From Glebionis coronaria (Eukaryota; Streptophyta; Magnoliopsida; Asterales; Asteraceae): DNA of 64,000 bases. The notes beneath the pieces were generated by a model. That model was not told the DNA's origin. It saw nothing but the letters and a program-made list of their open reading frames with translations, and did no database searches. The stretch lies in NCBI GenBank assembly GCA_025667525.1, contig CM046874.1:283016880-283080879 (forward strand). Reading direction: 5' to 3'. Of this stretch, positions 22,921 to 35,624 are shown piece after piece; the first letter of the stretch is position 1; the number at the start of each line of letters is the position of its first letter. A program made the translations under genes and the position numbers.

Positions 22921-24154
22921 CTTATTATTACACAGTAAGTATAATAATACATGAAACACCAGTAATACTTAATCAGATTAGCCAGAATACTAGATAAACA
23001 CGGTTTAAGGCTTTAAACAGTGAACCATGACCTAAAACATACCAAATCAGCTATAATGAGACACAGAACCCAGTACGTAATCAGTGAATCGATACTTATA
23101 CACGTGTGTATTCATGTAGCATTAGTGATCCAGAGGTAGGAGTCTTTCTTCCGTTCATTCACTGGACTTGAGGTACAGATTCCCGTCCTTTCAGTATGGA
23201 CATTCTTTCCTTATTAGGATTTCCCCGTATGCAGCCAACTGTTTTCCCCAGCATTTGTTTTATTGTTTGAACTGCTTATGTTAATTTAGCATAAACTATA
23301 GCCATATACAAGCATGACCAGTTTCACCTAGTTATGGAGGTACCATAACCATAGCATTGGAGGCACCGATGTTGTGACTTCCCCACGGCGGAGTGATTGC
23401 TCGTGGCGTCCCTTTTCAGTTTTGGCCATATTATTATATCAGGTGGGGCGTATGGGTGCATCCTAGTTACATGTTTTATTCAGTTTATCATGGTGAATGT
23501 GGTGTGTGCCTTGCACCCTTCACAAGGAGTTGATCCCTCCTACCCAAATCAGTATATTGATTAGAGGCATCCCCTCTAATCAGCATGATGAGGTCACCCC
23601 TCCAAGTATTCATGCAGGTGACCTTTTCATGACCTATATGGGCTATAGTATATATATATGTTAAAACAGTTTCCACAAGATAAACATAAGGCTTTTCAAC
23701 TATAAAACCAGTTTTCTTGATACTTAACCAGTTTTCTCAGAACTTAGTCTTCCGCTGTTATATGTTACATGCTTATCCTATTTCATGCTTTATTGTACAT
23801 CCGTGCACTGAGCGTCTTGCTCAGCCGTTTCCCTTTTCATGTTCCCAAAACGGCAGGTACTCAGGGACGCTCGTAGATCTCAAACGTAGGTGCATATGGA
23901 CTGGAAGCTTTACTGTCTTTCTTTACTTTATGCATTTCCTTTACTTTGATACAGTTGCTATGGACATTGTTTCGTCCTTCCTTTTTACAGTATTTATGTT
24001 TGTGTGTGATGAGCTTTACTTTGGGATACCGATGTTTGATTCCGGTATTTCCCTTTTATGGTTGAATAATGCTTAGACATTTATCCTTGTATGCTTTGAT
24101 GACACGCCATGATTATGCGTAATATTCCATTTCCAAAATGGGGTGTTACAATTA

Positions 24155-24167
24155 TGGTATCAGAGCC
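24155..24167 (+). promoter_or_regulatory. Primer-binding site of element C (tRNA-Met)
   Basis: TGGTATCAGAGCC, four bases after the LTR end, complementary to initiator tRNA-Met. Confidence 0.92.
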
Positions 24168-24595
24168 AAGGCTTCGACCTGTAGGCTCTCAAATATGACC
24201 TGTGATTAGTGGGTAGTCACTACGGTCTTCCTAGAACTGACAGTTGTTTTCATGCATTCATCATTTTTAAGCATACATATACATGTCATTGTTACAGGGT
24301 TTTTGACTAAGTAATGGTTGGTACAGGACTGGCCCTATTTAGTCGCATGTGTTTTATCGAAACTTTTAGATTTGGGACCGACCCATAGGCGTCCCCTCGA
24401 TATGTCTTTTATTTTGAGTGAACTGACCGGAGGCGTTCACTCTCGAGCATCAAAGTTTTCATAAAACTGCATCATGCATTCATACAAAGATTTTCTTGCA
24501 TAAAATTTTTCTCGTGAAATTTTGGCATAAAATTTTTCTTTTATATATATTTTATGTTTGAACTGTTAATCATATGTTTTATGTTATACTGTCAG
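24168..24595 (+). other. 5' leader of element C
   Basis: Non-coding leader between the primer site and gag. It ends TATACTGTCAG|ATG, an acceptor-like sequence directly at the start codon, so a leader intron is possible (a GTAATG donor candidate lies at about 24311). The ATG at 24554 would add 14 hydrophobic residues and is not preferred. Confidence 0.5.
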
Positions 24596-27500
24596 ATGGT
24601 TCTCACACGCGAGCAAGAGCAGCTCAATGCTGTGATTCAGGCTGCCATGCAAGCCTTACTTCCTCAACTGAGGAATGACATTCGTGCTGAAGTCCAAGCT
24701 GCGAATAATCAGCAGCCGCAGAATCAGGCACCTCCTCCTCCTCCTCCCCCAGTGACTCTAGCGGTATGGTTGGAAAGATTTAACAAGCTCCGTCCCAGAG
24801 CTTTTGAAAAGACTGATAGCCCCAGCGATGCTGAAAGCTGGCTGACACACATTGAGAAAATATTCAATGCTATGGGATGTGACCCCGCCTTCAAGGCAAG
24901 ATTGGCATGCTACAGGTTTGAAGGCGACGTACTCAACTGGTGGCTAGCTTTGACGCAGTCAGAAGGAGGTGATGAATGGGTCGCTGGTTTGACATGGGCC
25001 CAATTCAAGGAGAGAGTGATGGAACAGTTCTTTCCTAAGGCAGAGCAGGACAAACTCAAGCGTGAATACCACGGGATACGTCAGAGACAGGGCGAGAATA
25101 GCAACGAATTCATGCAGCGCTTTCTTCGCCTAGCTGGTTTTCTAGGAGTAGCAGCTGGTACTCCTGAGGAGCAGGCACACCATTTTAGGTGGGCACTTCG
25201 CACCTCGGTCGCGAACAATCTGGTATGTGCTACGTTTAATACAGTGGCACAAGTGGCCGACGCAGCAAGAAAGCTTGAGATGTTGCAGGAACGCGATGAG
25301 TTCGGGGAAGCTGAAAGACCCGACAAGAGGTAAAACATTTCGTGTTCTAGCGTTAACCAGACCGCATCCTATCATTATATGTTCTTTAATCATCTCTTAA
25401 ACTGTATCTTCCAGGCAGAAAACTGGGGACCGTTCTCAGCCGGCTACTCAGCAGCAGCCAAATCAGCCCAAAGGAAACGGTCACTCTAACGACCGTTCTG
25501 TTGTGGAAAGGCGCAACGGTAATGATAATTACCGTAACAATGCGGGACACTCCAACAACAGCAGGTCCTACTATTTACGCATCTTCTTATGATTTCATGT
25601 TATATTTCCCATGGTGACACTATAATAATCTCTACCAGGAACCACGGTAACGGAAGGGACCAGAACCACAGGGGTTCTCAGCCTAACCGTTCAGCTAACA
25701 CTGGTAAGCATCTTATGACGCTTACGTCTTATACTCGTGCATATACCTTATTCTTAACACGTTCTGTCATCAGCAGGCCCTCAGCAAGCAAGGACTCCTG
25801 CTGGAGGATTCACTCATCCTCTTTGCAGCACTTGCCATCGCAGACACCCTGGCCCATGTCGTCGTGATTCCGACGCGTGCTACAAGTGCGGCCTCCCTGG
25901 CCATCGTATGAGAGATTGCCGTAAGGGTGAAATGGAGGGTACTTCGGGTCATGCTGATACTAAACCGCCTCCTACCACTGGGCGTGTCTACACGACATCG
26001 CGCGATCAGGCAAACAAATCTACAGGTACCATTACTGGAATTTTGTATATGTACGGCCAGGCTGCATGTGTTCTTTTCGACACGGGTGCCACTCATTCAG
26101 TTGTTTCCACTACTTATGCTAAGAACATCAGGACACTTCCCTTGCCATTAGAAAATAAGCTTACCATTTCCACGCCTCTGAGGGACTCTGTATTAATAAC
26201 TCATGTATACAAGAGTCTTCCTCTAGAGTTTGACGATAAAGTTCGTGCAGTAGATGCACTTCCTCTAGACATGATTGAGTTCGATATGATTCTCGGCATG
26301 GATTGGCTATCCAGGCACCATGCTACCATAGACTGCCACTCATATCGGGTGATCTTCGGCGACATTAATGCACCAGAGTACATTCATAACGGGTTCATAC
26401 CCGGACGGTCTGTACAGGTCATATCTACCTTGCAAGCACGTGCATTACTGTCACATGGCTGCGAAGGTTATCTAGCTACGGTTCATGACATGGATGCTGA
26501 ATCCCCATCGATTCAGGATCAACCAGTAGTTTCGGAATTTCAGGATGTCTTCCCAGATGAACTTCCAGGCATACCACCTGCAAGAGAAGTGGAGTTCAAT
26601 ATCGACCTTGTTCCAGGAGCTGAGCCAATCTCTAAGGCTCCGTATCGTATGGCTCCCATAGAGCTAAAAGAACTGAAGGACCAACTGCAGGAACCTCTTG
26701 AACGAGGGTTCATTAGACCGAGCGCATCTCCATGGGGCGCACCGGTCTTGTTCGTTAAGAAGAAGGACGGCAGCATGCGACTTTGCATTGACTACCGTGA
26801 ACTTAACAAGATTACCATCCGCAATAGATATCCACTGCCACGTATAGACGATCTGTTTGACCAACTTCAAGGAGCCAAACACTTCTCAAAGATCGACCTA
26901 AGGTCAGGCTACCATCAGCTAAGGGTTAAAGAGCAGGATATTGCCAAGACTGCTTTTCGTACCCGCTATGGCCATTATGAGTTTGTGGTCATGCCATTCG
27001 GCCTGACTAACGCTCCAGCAGTATTCATGGATCTAATGAACAGAATCTTTCATGAATTCCTTGATAAATTTGTCATTGTATTCATCGATGATATCTTGAT
27101 TTTCTCAAAGTCCACGGAGGAACACGAAGATCATCTCCGTACTGTACTACAGATTCTTCGTCAGAAGCAGCTGTATGCGAAATTCTCCAAGTGTGAGTTC
27201 TGGTTAAACAAGGTGGCATTCTTAGGTCACATTGTATCAGCAGAAGGGATCACTATGGATCCAGCGAAGGTTGAGGCTATCACTAAATGGCCAAGACCAA
27301 CATCAGCGACAGAAGTCCGCAGTTTCTTAGGCTTAGCTGGATATTATCGAAGATTCGTGGAGAACTTTTCTCGCTTGGCATTGCCTCTCACCAAACTGAT
27401 GCAAAAAGGAGAGAAATTCGTCTGGACGGAAGATCGAGAGAAGAGCTTCGAAGACCTAAAGCAGAAGTTAGTATCTGCACCTATTCTTACTCTCCCATCT

Positions 27501-29405
27501 GGTACAGGTGGATTTCAGATCTATAGCGATGCATCGGGGAAGGGACTGGGCTGTGTTCTCATGCAACATGGGAAGGTGATCGCGTATGCTTCACGACAGC
27601 TTAAGCCCTATGAAGAAAACTACCCTACGCATGACCTGGAACTTGCTGCAGTGGTGTTCGCATTGAAGATATGGAGGCAGTATTTATACGGAGAATCATG
27701 CGACATTTTCACGGATCACAAGAGCTTGAAGTATATCTTCACCCAGCGAGAATTGAACATGAGACAAAGGAGATGGTTGGAACTGTTAAAGGATTATGAT
27801 ATTAACCTACAGTATCATCCCGGGAAGGCTAATGTAGTAGCAGATGCACTCAGCAGAAAGTCCGGAATGATCAACGGCATTGAGATCAAGGAACAAAACA
27901 TAAGAGACTTGGAGCGGTTAGACATCGAAATCATGGTACGTGGGCAGCACGGATACTGGGCGAATCTTAGAGTAGAACCTGAGTTACTGACTAGGATCAA
28001 GGAAGCGCAGAAGGATGATGGAGAGATTTGGGCGATAATTCAGAATTTGGAGAAGCAGACAGAATTCCGAATGGACGCAGACGGTATCATTTGGCAGGGC
28101 ACGAGACTTTGTGTTCCTGACAATCCAGAACTCAGGGAAGCATTGTTAGCTGAAGCTCACAGATCCCCATTTTCTATACATCCTGGGTCGACAAAAATGT
28201 ACCATGACATCAGACAGCACTTTTGGTGGAGTGGTATGAAACAGGATGTAGCCACGTATGTCTCCAAATGTCTTACCTGCCAGCAGGTTAAGATTGAACA
28301 TCAGCGATCTGGCGGTCTCCTTCAACCGTTGGATATTCCAGAGTGGAAGTGGGACAAAATCACCATGGATTTTGTTACCGGTCTTCCGCCTACCAAGAAG
28401 AAGCACGATGCTATTTGGGTCATTGTTGATCGACTCACCAAATCAGCTCATTTCTTACTGATACGCAAGGAAGATCCGGTAAGTAAACTCGCAGATACTT
28501 ACAGAAGGGAGATCATGAGACTCCACGGCACTCCCTCCAGCATCGTCTCAGACAGAGATCCTCGTTTCACGTCGCGATTCTGGAAAGGTCTGCAAAAAGC
28601 TTGGGGTACACAACTTAAGCTGAGCACAGCCTTTCATCCTCAAACGGACGGACAATCGGAGCGAACAATTCAGACATTGGAAGATATGTTAAGGTCGTGT
28701 GCGTTGGAATGGACAGGTGATTGGGACGATTACATCTGTTTAGTCGAGTTTGCATACAACAACAGCTGGCACGCAAGTATCAAATGTGCTCCTTTTGAAA
28801 TGTTGTATGGCAGAAAGTGTCGCGCTCCAACTTGCTGGGATCAAGTGGGAGAGCGAACACTCGAAGGACCAGAAATTATAGAAATGACCAATGAGAAGAT
28901 TGAGGTAGCTAAACAGAAGTTGCAAGAAGCACGGTCACGTCAGAAGAGTTACGCCGATAAGCATCGTAGGGACATACATTTTAATGTGGGAGATCACGTC
29001 TTCCTCAAGGTTTCGCCGGCACGTGGTGTTAAACGCTTCGGGATCAAAGGAAAACTCAGTCCTCGGTTCATCGGACCATTTGATATCGTTGAACGAATCG
29101 GCGAAGTATCTTACCGATTGGCGTTACCTCCTCAGCTTTCGCACGTGCATAACGTGTTCCATGTGTCCTTACTCAGAGGGTACAATTATCATCCCCTTCA
29201 CATGGTTCAGTATCCACTGGAACAGATACGTGAAGATCTCACCTTTATAGAAGAACCCGAACGAGTACTCGACAGGCAAGAACGAGTCATGAGAAGGAAG
29301 ACGATTCCATTCGTCAAAATTCTTTGGGGGGACCATACCGAGCGGGAAGCCACTTGGGAAACAGAGGAGTCTATCCAGGCTTCTTACCCTCACTTCATAT
29401 TTTGA
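24596..29405 (+). CDS. gag-pol: Tekay chromovirus gag-pol, apparently split by three introns
   Basis: Single polyprotein if exons 24596-25329, 25415-25564, 25639-25703 and 25777-29405 are joined: 4578 bases, 1525 residues plus stop. Gag domain about residues 60-230 ([27 protein letters not shown]). Nucleocapsid: an incomplete CSTC..H..C motif followed by the CCHC knuckle [14 protein letters not shown] at 351-364. Protease DTGATHS starts at 418. RT catalytic FIDD near 752. RNase [31 protein letters not shown]. Integrase HHCC about 1110-1160, catalytic D1181, D1242, E1278 with D-35-E spacing; GPF motif; C-terminal chromodomain ([16 protein letters not shown]) that targets integration to chromatin. 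No stop codon outside the introns. Read without splicing, gag stops at 25333. Confidence 0.85.
25330..25414 (+). other. Predicted gag intron 1 (85 bp)
   Basis: Donor AG|GTAAAA, acceptor CTTCCAG|G, with CTTAAAC as possible branch site. Splits an AGG codon (phase 2). Contains stops in the gag frame and is more AT-rich than the exons. Confidence 0.75.
25565..25638 (+). other. Predicted gag intron 2 (74 bp)
   Basis: Donor AG|GTCCTA (weaker), acceptor TCTCTACCAG|G. Again splits an AGG codon (phase 2). In-frame TGA inside. Confidence 0.7.
25704..25776 (+). other. Predicted gag intron 3 (73 bp)
   Basis: Donor CTG|GTAAGC (strong), branch-like CTTAAC, tandem acceptor CAGCAG ending at 25773 or 25776, so one Gln codon could be added or left out. 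Phase 1. Confidence 0.75.
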
Positions 29406-29469
29406 GTTCGGGTATGTCACTTCTTTTCAGCTTATTTTATCTATAATTCGGGGACGAATTATTCTTTTT

Positions 29470-29482
29470 AGGGGGGAAGAAG
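29470..29482 (+). promoter_or_regulatory. Polypurine tract of element C
   Basis: AGGGGGGAAGAAG immediately before the 3' LTR TGTAAAAC. Confidence 0.9.
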
Positions 29483-32400
29483 TGTAAAACCCGCATGCTT
29501 TTACCATGAATAGTGCCCTTAAGATCGTACGTCCTAGATTAAAACTTACCTCAGTTAGTATTGATCACATTCATGTGCTAATAATCAAGCAAGTGCATAC
29601 GTGTATGACATGACAAGTATCGATTACGTACGAACTCATGATAAACAGTTAATAATATATCACGTGAACATAATTAAATCATGATCACCATTTAATATAC
29701 TAACTAAAATAATTACGTAAATACTTATAATATATTTACGAGCGTTAAGTTTATGATAAACGACACGATAGATTAAACAGAAACACTTTAAACACGAGCA
29801 CGTTTAACCACGAACGAACACGAAACATCGGGACACGAGAAAGGTACGGGTACCCCATGTGGGGCCCCCATACCCACGGCACACATGCAAGAAATGGGCT
29901 TAGCCCATGGACTTTACAAGTTAAGGGGGGTAAAGAGTAAAACATGTTTTCACTTTTCATTTTACAAGAAAATAAACAAAAACCCTAAAAGAGTTTTTCT
30001 CCTCTCCTTTTTGCTCTCTTTGTGCCGCCACCTATACACCACCATAAGGGGGTGATTTGTTTGATCTTGATCTTAAAAACAAGTGTAGAAACCGTGTTTG
30101 TTCATCCTTTTTCCAAGCTACATAGTGGTATACCTTTCTAACCCTTCTTTTTAATTCTTTTTAATCCTTTTAATCTTTGATTATTTTCATGAACATGTTA
30201 TTATTTTTCTTATTAAAACATGGTAATTAATCATTGATCTAACATGTTTTGGTATTAAATAAAATCAAAGAATGATTTAAAAGGGGTGTTATGTTTGGCC
30301 GCCTAGCAAACAAACCCGAGGGGGGTTTGGTTTGCTATTGCCGCCACCACCAAGACCATTTTTGGTCTTGGTTGGCTCATGTGGGACCCACGGCAGCAAG
30401 GAGACACGTGTGCCCCGGGTTTGGCCCGGGGTACGGTGTCGAATTCATGCCCGATTCATGGTTCGTTGGTTAAAATCATGATCTATGTTACATGTAATTT
30501 TTATGAATCATGAACTTAGGATATAATTAATTAATAACATGAAATATTAATTAAATCATGACTTAGGTTATTTTAATTATTAGTTTATCATGACATTAAT
30601 TTAACCTAAGTATTTTATGTTATAAGTTATAATTAATTAATTATTAAAACATGCCTATAATTAATTAATTTAGACATGACTTAGGTTATATTATTATTAA
30701 TAATAATACACATTTTAACCTAAGTATCTTCATTTCATTTTAATTAAAACATGTTATACCTTAATTAAAATGCTTAACCTATAGTTTAATTAAAATACAT
30801 GAAATAATAACTAAACTATATACTATATCATATGACTTAAGAAACAAGCTTATAAACACTTAGACTTATATGATAGCTTATGTAACCAGCTTAATTCTAA
30901 ATATGGAAACTTCTATTTATAGAAACTTAATTAAATAAGGCAACTAATCTAATTATGGAAACCTTCTATATATGGAAATCTATCTATTTCAGGCAGCTAA
31001 TCTAATTATGGAAACCTTCTATATATGGAAACTTATTTAATTAAGGCAGCTGATTCTATTTTTGGAAACTTTCTATTTTTAGAAACTAATCTATTTTAAG
31101 CGGTAAATTCTATTTTAGGAAACTTTCTATTTTTGGAAACTTTCTATTTTTGGAAACTTTCTATTTTTGGAAACTTTCTATTTTTGGAAACTTTCTATTT
31201 TTGGTAACTTTCTATTTTTGGAAACTTTCTATTTTTGGAAACTTTCTATTTTTGGAAACTTTCTATTTTTGGAAACCTGCTATTTTTGGAAAGTTACTTA
31301 TTATTACACAGTAAGTATAATAATACATGAAACACCAGTAATACTTAATCAGATTAGCCAGAATACTAGATAAACACGGTTTAAGGCTTTAAACAGTGAA
31401 CCATGACCTAAAACATACCAAATCAGCTATAATGAGACACAGAACCCAGTACGTAATCAGTGAATCGATACTTATACACGTGTGTATTCATGTAGCATTA
31501 GTGATCCAGAGGTAGGAGTCTTTCTTCCGTTCATTCACTGGACTTGAGGTACGGATTCCCGTCCTTTCAGTATGGACATTCTTTCCTTATTAGGATTTCC
31601 CCGTATGCAGCCAACTGTTTTCCCCAGCATTTGTTTTATTGTTTGAACTGCTTATGTTAATTTAGCATAAACTATAGCCATATACAAGCATGACCAGTTT
31701 CACCTAGTTATGGAGGTACCATAACCATAGCATTGGAGGCACCGATGTTGTGACTTCCCCACGGCGGAGTGATTGCTCGTGGCGTCCCTTTTCAGTTTTG
31801 GCCATATTATTATATCAGGTGGGGCGTATGGGTGCATCCTAGTTATTTGTTTTATTCAGTTTATCATGGTGAATGTGGTGTGTGCCTTGCACCCTTCACA
31901 AGGAGTTGATCCCTCCTACCCAAATCAGTATATTGATTAGAGGCATCCCCTCTAATCAGCATGATGAGGTCACCCCTCCAAGTATTCATGCACGTGACCT
32001 TTTCATGACCTATATGGGCTATAGTATATATATATGTTAAAACAGTTTCCACAAGATAAACATAAGGCTTTTCAACTATAAAACCAGTTTTCTTGATACT
32101 TAACCAGTTTTCTCAGAACTTAGTCTTCCGCTGTTATATGTTACATGCTTATCCTATTTCATGCTTTATTGTACATCCGTGCACTGAGCGTCTTGCTCAG
32201 CCGTTTCCCTTTTCATGTTCCCAAAACGGCAGGTACTCAGGGACGCTCGTAGATCTCAAACGTAGGTGCATATGGACTGGAAGCTTTACTGTCTTTCTTT
32301 ACTTTATGCATTTCCTTTACTTTGATACAGTTGCTATGGACATTGTTTCGTCCTTCCTTTTTACAGTATTTATGTTTGTGTGTGATGAGCTTTACTTTGG

Positions 32401-32526
32401 GATACCGATGTTTGATTCCGGTATTTCCCTTTTATGGTTGAATAATGCTTAGACATTTATCCTTGTATGCTTTGATGACACGCCATGATTATGCGTAATA
32501 TTCCATTTCCAAAATGGGGTGTTACA
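29483..32526 (+). repeat. 3' LTR of element C
   Basis: 3044 bp, TGTAAAACCC...GGTGTTACA. Uninterrupted copy of the split 5' LTR; followed by ACTTA. Confidence 0.96.
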
Positions 32527-32531
32527 ACTTA

Positions 32532-33962
32532 TCTAAGTTTACTCTAGCTAGTATCCTTAACTTGTTTAAGTCAAGTTTTGCTAGGCTTTTATATAGGGAA
32601 CTTTAAAACGTGAAAGTCTTAACTCTCACGGGTTAAGAACAAGAACTTTTCGCAAGTTCCTATAATTGTTCCTAGAGAGTCGTTTATCAAGGGAAATTTA
32701 AAATGCGATTTCTAAACTTGAAAAAGTCTAAGAATTTGCAAGATCCTATAGATGACTCGAAAACCCAAAACTTTGATTTAATAGGCTAAGCATCCACGAG
32801 TCTCATTCCTTGAGATTTTAAATTGTGGAGGACGAGAGATGATAGAGTCAATCATAAGTTTGGTATTCTTTCGTGAATTTATGTGAGTTAATTATGAGCC
32901 TATTCTCCCATCGCTTGTTAATAAATTTATCTGCAATAAATAAGGTTGTACGATTTGAGAAGTTACTTAGATTCTAGCCCAAGATCGTTTAAAAGTTGCT
33001 CGGTATTAATTAGAGTTCATAGCCAAGGCATAACTTATTGAAGCGGGATGCGAAGATTGGCGAGTCCGAAAAGGCCCTAACAAGGCATGAGGGCTACAGT
33101 TTTTTGCTAAAGATCCAAAAGTGATGTGAAGAATCATTTATCGAAAATCAATATGAAGGATCGAGACACACGACGAAAAGCAAATACTCCCCAAAAGATC
33201 ATGGAGAAGTCTATCCAAAAAGGCCCTAACAAGGTATGAGGATAAATAGATCCAAGTCCTAAAAGGAGGCGGATCGTTGTATATCAAAGTCGAAAATAAA
33301 GATTGGAGAAAAATGAAGAAGTCGTGGTCCAAAGATGAAGAATCTCTCAAAAATTCAAGTGAAGAAATTCCTATTATGAAGAGAAGACCATAATTTCAAG
33401 AACGTCTCTCAAAGATTTGAAGTATGAAGTCGCTGCCAAATATCGTTACGAGAAAGGTCTCAAATCGTGAAGCGAGTTATGCCAAGATATGAACTTTATG
33501 AGGTCCCGAGAAGCATTTTTAAAAGATTTTGTCCTTTAGCTAACTATTGATTAAATCGTTCACTTTATTTTCGGCCTAAATAACTATCGAAATAAGTCAA
33601 ACAATGCACCCTCGTGATCATTCAAGACAAAAATAAAATATAAGAGATACACCTAGGAATTAGGGAGTCTAAGTGAATAACTAGCCCACATGAATTCGTG
33701 TTAGTTTGCTGACTTATAATAACAATGATCTCGTTTTTAAACTTGGTATGGGGAACGTGAAACTTGAGGATGATAAACGTCCATGGCAGCCAAAACCCAA
33801 TGTAAGTCTTTGATTTCTTTACTTATTTTTATCTTTTTATCTTCCCTAAATGTTTAGTATTTAATAAAGGCCAAGATGGGTTATTTATGATGGAAAATAT
33901 AAACCGTGCTTTAAAATTAATGCATTGCATGAGGGCATTGCAATGGTCAAGTGTAGGGGATT
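32532..33962 (+). other. 3' non-coding region of A, right half, and polypurine tract
   Basis: Continues the Athila 3' region interrupted at 14495. Similar to 18010-19426 of element B. No ORF with a recognised product. Ends in AAGTGTAGGGGATT (33949-33962), the polypurine tract before the 3' LTR. Confidence 0.75.
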
Positions 33963-35619
33963 TAATAAGTGTGAAAACACTTATCCTTTTACCACTTATT
34001 TCCAATAATAACATGACCAAAACGTGTATTTTATGTCGTAAAAGTCGGAATTATGCGTGGTTTCTGTTTTTATTGTGTTTTAGGACCAAAAGATGAAAAA
34101 GGAAGAAAACACGGGCTTTCACGGGCTTTTATCGAAGAAAAACGAGAAAAGAGGAAGTCAAGAGGTCAAGAGTGCTTAGAGAACGGATGCCCAAGACCTA
34201 TTCTGAAGATTTATCAAAGAAAAAGTCTAAAGACGGAAGCTTAATGTAGTCGAAGAACTCAAGTCTAATTGAAGAAGAAAATTACAAGACAAGTTCAATA
34301 TACATCGACAAATCCCGAGACGACGTCGAGAAAGACAAAGGATTTAAATCGAGTCGAGAAGAAAGAAAGAAGAGGCAACACATGCACACCTTCCTATTTT
34401 TCCTATAAATACGCTCCTAATACACATTAGGAGGGTTAGTTAGTTTTTAGTAGCTAGTTTTCATTTTTCACTTTTCCTTTCTAGTTTTTAGAGAGAGAAA
34501 GTTCCAAACTTTCTCTCACTAAGTTTTCATCTTTTCTTTCTTTTAATCTTTCAAGTTTAAACCTTTTTGTTTTTTGATTTTATTAATCAAGTTCAAGTTA
34601 AGCTTTTTGTTCCTTAATCTCCTTCTACATTTCTTGATTTTGATTCACCTTTGATCCGAATTATTCATAATCCGTGATTGATTTTCTTGTTTATGTGAAT
34701 AAAAAGTTCATCTTTTTATTCATCTAATAGCTTTCATATGGTTTAAGCTTTAAGATCTTTGTGCTTATTGGCTTATTTGTATGTTAGCTTATTTATTTTT
34801 TTTAAAAAGTTTTCTTAAAGTTTTAATCTTTTTCAAAGTTTGATTTAGAAAGTTTGCTTATTTAAAGTTTAAAAGTCCTTATATCATGCTTATTAGTTCT
34901 GCTTATTATTGAGTTAGTTAAGTCTTGGATTGAGCTTATTGAAAATAGCTTATTTCCTAGCTTATTTCGGATTAACTCTTATCGTAAAGTAAAGCCCCAT
35001 TGCGACGGGATTTGAGACACATATTGCGATTTGTGAATCGCAAAAGGGTTTATTATTGCGATGCACATTGCGATTGGTGCATCACATTAGGGTTTATTAT
35101 TCCGATTCGTTTTGCGATGGATTTACTTTTGGTGACATTGCGACAGCATAATTTTTGGTGATATTGCGATTGGCTTCATTTTAGTGACATTGCGATTGGA
35201 TTGCTGTTGACATTGCGATTGGATTTCTTTTGATATTGCGATTGGACATTGCGACAGGATTCCTTTTTGGGTGTATTGCGACAGCATTCCTTCAACATTG
35301 CGATAGAATGTGTTTTGATATTCCGATGGTTATTCACTTGTTTTATTATTCCGGTAGATCATGTTTTTAAGTTTTAAAATTTTACAAGTTTTACAAAGTT
35401 TTATGTTTTAAGTGTTTCTCTTAATAAACTTTAGTTTAAATTTTTAAAGTTTCTACTTTACTCAATGACAATTATTTGCTTTTAGTCTAAAATTAGATAA
35501 TCAAACCAAACCACATTTAATCTTCCACCAAGAACAATTGAGTCGCACTTTCTACCAATAGTCAATTCGAAGAGATCGGAACAACGAACTTTCATACGAG
35601 CTTAAAAAACCTAATATTA
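33963..35619 (+). repeat. 3' LTR of element A
   Basis: 1657 bp, TAATAAG...ATATTA, matching 6458-8124 with roughly 2 percent differences and small indels. Word array repeated at about 34995-35360. Followed by ATGAA. Confidence 0.9.
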
Positions 35620-35624
35620 ATGAA

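Larger units (their letters stand above)
14496..24150 (+). repeat. 5' LTR of element C, interrupted by element B
   Basis: LTR parts 14496-14649 and 21261-24150, matching 29483-32526. Includes the 17-bp repeat array at 22690-22920. No ORF here is likely to be real; those at 21916 and 23717 simply recur in the other LTR. Confidence 0.93.
14496..32526 (+). mobile_element. Tekay/Del-clade chromovirus (element C), nearly intact
   Basis: Complete structure: 5-bp duplication ACTTA, LTRs TGTAAAACCC...GGTGTTACA, tRNA-Met primer site, gag-pol with chromodomain, and polypurine tract GGGGGGAAGAAG. The 5' LTR is split by element B; subtracting B and one GAACT leaves 154 + 2890 = 3044 bp, identical to the 3' LTR length. 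LTR copies differ at about a dozen places by eye, so insertion was recent. All catalytic residues are present once three predicted introns in gag are removed. Whether it is still active is unknown: B interrupts the LTR 154 bp from its start. Confidence 0.95.
6458..35619 (+). mobile_element. Athila-clade Ty3/Gypsy retrotransposon (element A), host of nested C and B
   Basis: Two LTRs (6458-8124 and 33963-35619) with the same ends (TAATAAG...ATTA), a tRNA-Asp type primer site, Athila gag, PR, RT, RNase H and integrase in order, and a polypurine tract before the 3' LTR. Flanking five bases are ATGAC (6453-6457) and ATGAA (35620-35624), a one-mismatch duplication. The interior is split at 14495/32527 by element C. 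Without nested DNA it is about 11.1 kb. Two in-frame TAA codons, later TAG and TGA codons and three frameshifts make it non-functional. LTRs differ by roughly 2 percent by eye, the oldest of the three nested elements. Confidence 0.92.

Noticed and set aside
22791..22997. ORF of repeated METFYFWKL-like residues (also 31167-31373)
   Set aside because: Reading-frame artefact of the 17-bp tandem array.
23717..24076. 119-codon ORF present identically in both LTRs of C (also 32093-32452)
   Set aside because: Its apparent conservation is explained by LTR duplication; no recognised domain or gene context.
25334..25776. Reading the gag interruptions of C as frameshift decay
   Set aside because: Point decay would not leave three segments with GT...AG borders whose removal alone restores the complete frame in an otherwise intact, young element.
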